Source of the DNA: Berghia stephanieae
Lineage: Eukaryota; Mollusca; Gastropoda; Nudibranchia; Aeolidiidae
Assembly: GCA_034508935.3 (NCBI GenBank)
Contig: CM067444.1
Coordinates: 75,524,367 to 75,588,366, forward strand
DNA length: 64,000 bases
Direction: 5' to 3'
Shown here: positions 57,700 to 64,000 of the stretch, one piece after another
Layout of the letters: the number at the start of each line of letters is the position of its first letter
How positions within the stretch are numbered: position 1 is the first letter of the stretch
The notes under the pieces: model-generated
The model's input: the letters and a program-made list of their open reading frames with translations, nothing else
What the model was told of the DNA's origin: nothing
The model's database searches: none
Translations under genes and position numbers: made by a program

Positions 57700-59233
57700 C
57701 TAAATGTATCTCACACACTTGAAACCAATGTCACATGAAAGAGCTTGCAACACAGATTACAAAACAGTTTGAATTTTGTTTCTATCTTGATTAGAAATGT
57801 AGTTACGGCAGTTCAAAGTCTGAAATTTCAGACCAATTTTTACCCCAAAATTACCATTGCAAAGTTGTGACCGAAAACGTGTGATGTTAATAAAAAATAA
57901 TTAAAACAGTCAATATGGAGTTCTTATCATATATTGTACACCAAAATGTTCGTCTTATCGAGGACAATGCATTTACATTAATAAAGAGGAAGATAAACAT
58001 TTCAAATTAATACATTATTACATAATATGACGCAAATGTTACATAATCAAAAACGCGGCTAGACGTAAGAAAGAATTTGCTCTATCACTTTTGGATTTAT
58101 TCCCAATATCTCACTGAAACAATTGCAAATAATTACCCTCTTTTAATTAATACATAAAATAAAAAAGGGTTTGAGAGTATTTAAATGAAAAGATATAAAC
58201 ATGTTGTGTAATGACATAATGAGTTTATTTTTACCTATGGCAATTTAATTGCATAATAAATAAAATGGTATTTTGAAAAAGTTCAAATAAATTGAAACAG
58301 ATTCCCTATTATAATTAGAAGGAAAGTTCTGGCTTTTAATACTTTAAAAAATTCTGCTGAACCACTTTGGGTTTATTGCTATTACATCATTTGAACTGAC
58401 AATTAATATAATTTTATCCCCCCCCCCCCCTTCTCTCTCAAGGTATGGGGGTGTCAAAACTAATAGAACATCTTACCATAATAATTATTAAGGCTAAGGC
58501 CTTTAAAATATGGAAACAAATGATAAACATATCTAAACATATGGGAAAGAAACTTGATGACTTCATGGCAAAGTAAAATAAAATTAAATTAAAGCAATTG
58601 GTATTTTTTTAATTCGATATTATTAATATCGGATTTCACAAAGAGAAGAAATATACAAACTTTTAAAACAAAAACAATAAAATGCCTATAAATAAAATTG
58701 GAAAGTATGTATTCAAAATAAAAACATAGTAAATAATAGTACTGAAAATATTATGGACTAAATTTAACATAATACATAACTAAATTTAAAATATCGATAT
58801 GAATATCGATATCGCCCTGCAGCCATGATGAGAAGATAATGTAAACAAAGCATTTCGGCGCAGAGTTAAAAGGTGTCTGCGCATCGATATAGAGCCCTGA
58901 AATTTGGCATGAATAAAGTTTAGATGTTATTCTAAAAACAAGCGTTTCAATTTTAAAAACACACGCGGTAAATAAAAAAATAAATGCATTTGAAAATTGC
59001 CAAATCTTAACTTCATATAACTTCTGGAATTATTAATGGATTTTTCCTTAATTGGCACCATTTAAAAGGAAATTGAAAGACAAAAATAATGATACCAAAA
59101 TATCTGCGATATTCCTCTTTATGCATCTTTAATTGAACCCCCCAAAACGCGAACGGCAATTTCCAGTCACAACTTTCCTATGGGCGAGTTGGGTCAAAAT
59201 TTGACTGCCACTGCTGCTGCTCACTAAACTGCC
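57700..59233 (+). repeat. Long dispersed direct repeat, right copy
   Basis: Collinear with 1-1866 and in the same orientation, without the SINE insertion. Many small indels and substitutions separate the two copies. It ends at actaaactgcct, matching actgaactgcct at 1,856-1,866. No coding potential seen. Confidence 0.75.
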
Positions 59234-59314
59234 TAGAGAGCTGAGCCGGTGTTACCAATACTTAGCTTCTATAACCAGGACAAATCATTCGTTTGGACAG
59301 AAAAATAAATAAAA

Positions 59315-59480
59315 ACTTACCGCTTACCGTCAAAAGCAGTTTAGATTTGAAGCTACATTTGTTTTCTATCAAAAAACATTCGGTACTAGACAATCCTTGA
59401 TGAATTTCAAAAGTTGTGTTTGAAATTATATCCTAAATATTTCATGATTCATTCCTCGCGAAATCGTGTTTTTTTTTCGT
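59315..59480 (-). promoter_or_regulatory. Possible 5' non-coding exon and promoter of the seven-helix gene
   Basis: On the minus strand a pair of overlapping strong donors (gtaagc at 59327-59322 and gtaagt at 59320-59315) follows a repeat-free stretch. A CCAAT box (59,484-59,488 on the plus strand) lies a little upstream. This would be a suitable first exon splicing to 56006, but no transcript evidence is available and the exon start is unknown. Confidence 0.25.
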
Positions 59481-59494
59481 CTGTCCAATGGTTG

Positions 59495-59510
59495 GTGCCC
59501 CCTAGTGCCA
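59495..59510 (-). promoter_or_regulatory. CTCF-like site (TGGCACTAGGGGGCAC)
   Basis: The minus strand reads TGGCACTAGGGGGCAC, matching the CTCF core CCACTAGGGGGC at nearly all positions. It lies next to the hAT MITE insertion at 59522 and just upstream of the possible first exon of the minus-strand gene. It is a single motif match and could be chance. Confidence 0.3.
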
Positions 59511-59521
59511 AGTGCCTGCCG

Positions 59522-60012
59522 CAGGGTTGCCAGATTATTTTTCAACAAAATGCCAGGGGAAGACTCAAAAAATGCCAAAACACTCAAAAAGATGCCAAAG
59601 TCTGTTGACTCCACCCCACTAAGAAAACTACTCACTTTTGATAGACAATTTACTATCATATCCTGGTGGCTTGCGTGTTTTCTTTTCTTTTTCTTTTCTT
59701 TTTTTGTTGTTTTTTTTTTTTTGAATTATACTAAATTTCTTGTTGGGGTAATTATTTACCTACTGACTACTAAGTGGAGTGCTAAACCACTACACCACGG
59801 TTGGATTTTAAGAATGAAAAAGAATGTGAAGATGTTTGTTTTTACGCGTTTAGAAATAATTAAGAAAAGGTGTCATTTGAAGTATAATATACAAGAAAAG
59901 AAAATGCCAAATGAAAATGCCAAATGCCAAATGATTTTTCTAATGCCAAACGGTTTTCAAAAATGCCAGATTTTTGGAATCTGGCATTTAAAATGCCAAA
60001 CTGGCAACCCTG
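59522..60012 (+). mobile_element. hAT-type MITE, 491 bp, perfect 8-bp TSD
   Basis: Terminal inverted repeats CAGGGTTGCCAG / CTGGCAACCCTG, flanked by a perfect 8-bp duplication GCCTGCCG (59514-59521 and 60013-60020), exactly as hAT transposases make. The motif AATGCCA or its complement recurs about ten times, mostly near the ends, like transposase-binding subterminal repeats. No transposase is encoded. Confidence 0.9.
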
Positions 60013-60159
60013 GCCTGCCGCCTGCCGCGCAAAACAAAGGTTTTTTAAAAAGTTTATTGAGAAAAAGATACGGAAAAAAGTGTCCCTAGATAGGTATGCA
60101 ATTTGGTGCATTAGTGCAGTAAAAATTGGTGCGCAAAATTAGTTCGTAGCGGATGCAAG

Positions 60160-60162
<3 letters not shown>

Positions 60163-60207
<45 letters not shown>

Positions 60208-60358
60208 GTGTGTGTGTGTCTCTTTCTTTTTTTTTTTTTTTTGGGAGTGCATACGTACACGGTAACGGGGCATCTAGCCTCAGGATCTACGTACACGTAA
60301 ACTGGTTTACCGTTGCAACACAAGCAATAGATGGTCCTCGCTGTCGTGACCGCGCGCG

Positions 60359-60406
<48 letters not shown>

Positions 60407-60417
60407 TGTGTGTGTTA
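60163..60417. repeat. (GT)n microsatellites
   Basis: (GT)n at about 60163-60218 and 60361-60416, separated by about 140 bases of unique, GC-richer sequence with cgcgcgcgctcg. Confidence 0.9.
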
Positions 60418-60445
60418 TTTTAAAAAAAAATAAAAACAATTTTAA

Positions 60446-60643
60446 CCATTAATGGCGAGATTCCATCTTACACTCCCCAAACTCCAGATCTTAGTCTTAA
60501 TGTTATCATTAAAAGACAAGCTTTGCGATTTATAGTTTAATTGAAGCCCGAGTCGAAATATACTCTTACTACTGCTCTCTTGGTGGAAACGATCTATTCT
60601 GCATAAGCCATCTGGAGAAAAAAATCAGTGTCACTGTAAAAGG
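60446..60643 (+). mobile_element. piggyBac-like MITE, copy 1
   Basis: Flanked by TTAA (60442-60445, 60644-60647). Starts ccattaatggcga and ends tcactgtaaaagg. Shares gctctcttggtggaaacg, caaaagacaag-like and aaaatcagtgtcact blocks with the two copies below. Confidence 0.75.
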
Positions 60644-60647
60644 TTAA

Positions 60648-60785
60648 AATTTCATGAAGTACGCACCGTGAACACCGCTGTAACAATCCTTTGATCTACG
60701 TCATCATGCAACCCATTGTTTCTTTTCTTCCATCCTTTACTCCCCATCCCCCCCATCCCCCCCCCCCCCCCCCCCCATTCCCCCC

Positions 60786-60846
<61 letters not shown>

Positions 60847-61428
60847 CATAGTGTTATCCCTTCCCCTTCCCATCTCATTGTAAAATGAAAACGTTCTGCT
60901 GTTTGCAGATACATGTATGATTGTTTTGTTTTTTCTCTCTCACTCGGCTAGGATTAAAAACCAAGACATCAGGTAATTGGTGTCTAATGCCAAAGTATAG
61001 ATTCTCTCTTTGGCCAATTTAGTCACGCATGTGGCAGCCCAGCTATTTATTATGTTCTGCCTATAACACACAATAAGTGGGATTTTGGGGGTGGGTACGA
61101 AAGAAATCAAGGTCATAAGTAACCGTGCACAAGAGCTGTATAGGGAATTGGTTTCTGGGGGTCTTGCAAATACCAAATATTTTATGGAAAGCTCTTTCGA
61201 ACTCCAAGACGTCTGGTTTGTTTTGCTATCTTGGAACAAACGAAACAGAGATGTCTTGATGTGTGACCTAGTTGTCTGATTTTGTGACCTTGATGTTTCC
61301 TTTTGTGTGTGCAAGCCATGCGGGTAAGTACAGCGATAGCTTGCCAGTTGAGGAAAAAAAAAAAGGAAGAAGCAGCGTATCCGCATTTGAAAAACAAAAC
61401 AAAAAAACCTGAAAAAAAACAAAACAAC
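60648..61428. other. Low-complexity and unassigned DNA
   Basis: Holds a C-run (60757-60776), (CT)n (60790-60842), and about 500 bases of moderate GC content without a recognised feature. An isolated donor-like GCGGgtaagt at 61320-61328 has no exon I can defend. Confidence 0.4.
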
Positions 61429-61432
61429 TTAA

Positions 61433-61692
61433 CCTTTTAAAGGCGAATATCAATCTTACTTGGACCAAAAATAAAATCTTACCGTTTTCATCAAAAGACA
61501 AAAAACAAATTACAATTTAAGAATTTGAGCTTTTATAGAGGGCAATATCCACCCAACGTGCTCAAAGCGCTTTTTATCAATATTCTTACTGCTTTTATGG
61601 TGGAAACGTTTTTTTTTTTTTTCTGCGTTAAAAAATAATATAAATGAAGACTATTATTTGAAAACAAAAAAATCAGTGTCACTGGCAAAGGG
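61433..61692 (+). mobile_element. piggyBac-like MITE, copy 2, carrying a SINE A tail fragment
   Basis: Perfect TTAA on both sides (61429-61432, 61693-61696); ends ccttttaaaggcga and cactggcaaaggg. Longer than its relatives because a SINE A tail fragment (about 61519-61578, minus strand) sits inside. Confidence 0.8.
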
Positions 61693-61833
61693 TTAATTGC
61701 AGTACTCCTGCATCCTGTGAGACTCCTACGGCACTTGCTAATCATAAAAAAGGAAATAGCAATCAACAATACTAAGGTGAAAAAAAAAAGAAAAAAAAAA
61801 AGGTGGGGGGGAGCAAATCCAGTAGCAATGCAA

Positions 61834-62044
61834 CCTTTTAGCGGCGAAATTCGATCTTTGACCTAACACCAAATCTTCTATCATCAAAAGACAAGTAACG
61901 GCAAAACGATTATAGACAATTGAAGTCCGAGTTGCGATAGTCTGACTGCTCTCTTGGTGGAAACGCTGTATTCCCCGTTAACAATAATAAAGATAAAAGC
62001 AAACTATTATCTAAAAGCAAAAAATTAGCTTCGCCGTTAAGGGG
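61834..62044 (+). mobile_element. piggyBac-like MITE, copy 3
   Basis: Ends ccttttagcggcgaa and ttcgccgttaagggg are inverted repeats. The right flank is TTAA (62045-62048) and the left is GCAA, probably mutated TTAA. The CCYT...RGGG ends and TTAA target fit the piggyBac superfamily. Confidence 0.8.
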
Positions 62045-62311
62045 TTAAGAACACCTGCAACTGCTGCCAGCATCCTTGAGATGCTCTACGTCACACAAGG
62101 TCACCAAGCGACACGTCTCCCTTTCGTCTTCATGCAACACCCCCCCCCCCCCCCCCCCCCCCCTTCTCCACTCTCACGGTGGTGGTGGCGGCGGATAAAA
62201 AAGGCCTTTTTTTTCTTTTATTCAATCAACTTGACTGCTGGTGGACCCTAGGCCTCTCTACAAGTCCAAGAAATAATACTCACTTTTTCTCTGCTCCAAC
62301 CAAGGAATTAC

Positions 62312-62388
62312 CCAATGGAAACCGTACGGTGCTCTGATTGGCTAACCAACCAGCGGCCTCGATGAGAAAAATATCCGCCATTTTGATG
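62312..62388. promoter_or_regulatory. Promoter-like cluster: two CCAAT boxes and a YY1-like motif
   Basis: CCAAT at 62312 (+), ATTGG (CCAAT on the minus strand) at 62337, and CCGCCATTTTGATG at 62375, the YY1-type motif common at animal transcription starts. The surroundings are more GC-rich than the rest. No coding exon is recognised nearby, so it may serve a distant first exon of the minus-strand gene or a gene to the right. Confidence 0.25.
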
Positions 62389-62974
62389 TTGGCAGGGAAT
62401 CGCGTTACTATAGTAAACAAGCGCTGATCGGCCGTTCATGAAAACAAGTTGCTGCTCGCTCGTTTAACTCAAAATTATTCAAAACGATCTCTCTAAAATG
62501 ATATAAATGTGACTTCTTAAGGTTTTCTTCACGGTCAAAACCACACAACATTCTATTAATGATTACGTCCGAGGCAAAAAGGAATATTGACAGGTCGACC
62601 GACAGTTGAACTCGTGAGACGACAAACATCAATGCGAAGTGTAGCGAGAGTCAAGCTATTGTTTGTCTTGTCCTATTCTATATAGAGAAAAGGATAAATA
62701 GTATAGCCTCGTGTGTGAGTGGTTGCGTGTCATAGTCTTGTTTTTAAATTGTTTCTGTTGTTTATGTGTGTAGTGATGACTCTCTCACACTCAATTTCAA
62801 TGCCGAAAGAGGAATTCCCGCACACAAGAAAGGGGAATTGGGGTGGTATTTGGCATACATATTGTATAGTATCTAGTTCTAAATAGATAACTGATTAGAA
62901 TTATATTATGATATATAAACACAATGCCAAATACAATTCCGAAGTTTCCTTATTTCAAATGAAGTAAAGCTCCA

Positions 62975-64000
62975 AAACCTAATGGTAGTGATTGTATTAC
63001 TGAGTGTTAGTGAGGTGATGTGGTGTTGGTGGTGGTTGTAGTTGTAGTAGTAATAGTGATGATGATGTGGTGGTGGTGATGATTGTAGTTGTAGTAGTAG
63101 TGGTAGTGATGATGATGATGTGGTGGTGGTTGTAGTAGTAGTGGTAATGGTAATGATATGGTGGTGGTTGTAGTAGTAGTGGTCGTGATGATGATGTGGT
63201 GGTGGTGTTTTTAGTAGTAGTGGTAATGATGCGGCTATGTGGTCTAGTAGTATGACACTCGCTTCCGGATCGGAAGGTCCTGGGTTCGAACCTCGCGCTC
63301 GGCGCATAGTTGAGTCCTTGGAAAAGGCTCTTTACTCACATTCTCTCACCGTACTCAGGTGTAAAATGAGTACCTGGCCGTTAACAGAGTTGTCTTTGTC
63401 CGAAAAATTGTAATATCGCCTAACAGGCGTCATGTCCCGTCCTACATGTTAAATGTTGACCAGGGACCCCTTGTAAAGCGCTTTGAGCACATTTAGTAGA
63501 TATTGCACTATATAAAGCTCAATTTTAAAAAAATATATATTTCAATGATGATGATATGGTGGTGGTGGTTGAAGTAGTAGTAGTGGTAGTGATGATAATG
63601 TGGTGGTGGTTGTAGTTGTAGTAGTAGTGATAGTGATGATGATGTGGTGGTGGTTGTAGCAGTAGTGGTAGTGATGATGATGTGGTTGTGGTGGTTGTAG
63701 TAGTAGTTGTAATGGTGATGATATGGTGGTAGTGGTGGTTGCAGTAGTAGTGGTAATGGTAATGATATGGTGGTAGTGGTGGTTGTAGTAGTAGTGGTAA
63801 TGGTAATGATATGGTGGTGGTTGTAGTAGTAGTGGTCGTGATGACGATGTGGCTGTGGTGGTTGTAGTAGTAGTGGTAGTGATGCTATTGTGGTGGTGGT
63901 TGTAGTAGTTGAGGTAGTGATGTGGTGGTGGTTGTAGTAGTGGTGGTGATGGTTGTGGTAGTAGTGGTAATGATGATGATATGGTGGTGGTGGTTGCAGT
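62975..64000. repeat. GTR-rich minisatellite, split by SINE A
   Basis: Imperfect repetition of tggtggtggttgtagtagta with gatgatgatg spacers (unit of about 36-42 bases) over 62975-63224 and 63551-64000, running off the window. The plus strand is almost devoid of C. Confidence 0.85.
63232..63543 (+). mobile_element. SINE A, intact copy with polymerase III boxes and TSD
   Basis: The head ggctatgtggtctagtagta carries an A box, and GGTTCGAACC at 63283-63292 is a perfect B box. Core and tail are complete (GTAAAGCGCTTTGAGCA ... tataaagctcaatttt). Flanked by AATGATG (63225-63231, 63544-63550). The best preserved of the seven copies in this window. Confidence 0.85.

Noticed and set aside
60111-60452. 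Cys/Val and His/Thr repeat frames around 60.1-60.4 kb
   Set aside because: Translations of (GT)n microsatellites.
61260-61330. Possible exon ending at donor GCGGgtaagt
   Set aside because: No family likeness, no matching acceptor with a supported frame, and no neighbouring exon.
62906-63307. His/Thr/Ser-rich minus-strand frame at the right end
   Set aside because: Translation of the GTR minisatellite; the SINE supplies its start.

Overview
This is metazoan nuclear DNA: AT-rich, intron-dense and full of microsatellites and short mobile elements. The transposon mix (tRNA-derived SINEs, CR1/L2-like and RTE-like LINE fragments, hAT and piggyBac-like MITEs) and the close but not vertebrate-like protein sequences suggest a marine invertebrate, probably a spiralian (mollusc, annelid or brachiopod type). 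The species cannot be told from the sequence.

Layout. 1-2,728: a long dispersed repeat (related to 57.7-59.2 kb) carrying a SINE. 2,729-36,530 (+): 32 coding exons of the deubiquitinase gene USP47, missing only the 5' end, which lies to the left. Its introns hold LINEs, SINEs, a TTATAA-flanked DNA transposon, inverted-repeat elements, a broken gag-like fossil and many (CT)n/(TA)n tracts. 36,530-47,800: a gene-free stretch between two convergent genes, filled with repeats. 48,523-56,006 (-): an 11-coding-exon gene for a 419-residue protein with seven predicted membrane helices and a lysine-rich C-terminal tail, family not recognised. 56-64 kb: upstream and flanking region of that gene, with a LINE fragment, the second long repeat copy, a hAT MITE with a perfect 8-bp target duplication, three piggyBac-like MITEs flanked by TTAA, and a GTR-rich minisatellite split by an intact-looking SINE.

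The two genes are convergent and nothing in the sequence links their functions. The most unusual signal is a roughly 0.5-kb retroposon family (about 15 copies) with a 3'-terminal hairpin, an A/C-rich tail and 8-12 bp target-site duplications. Every copy left of 38.1 kb is on the + strand and every copy to the right is on the - strand, so all copies inside a gene lie in the sense direction of that gene. USP47 shows an apparent one-base frameshift near its 3' end and one GC-AG intron.
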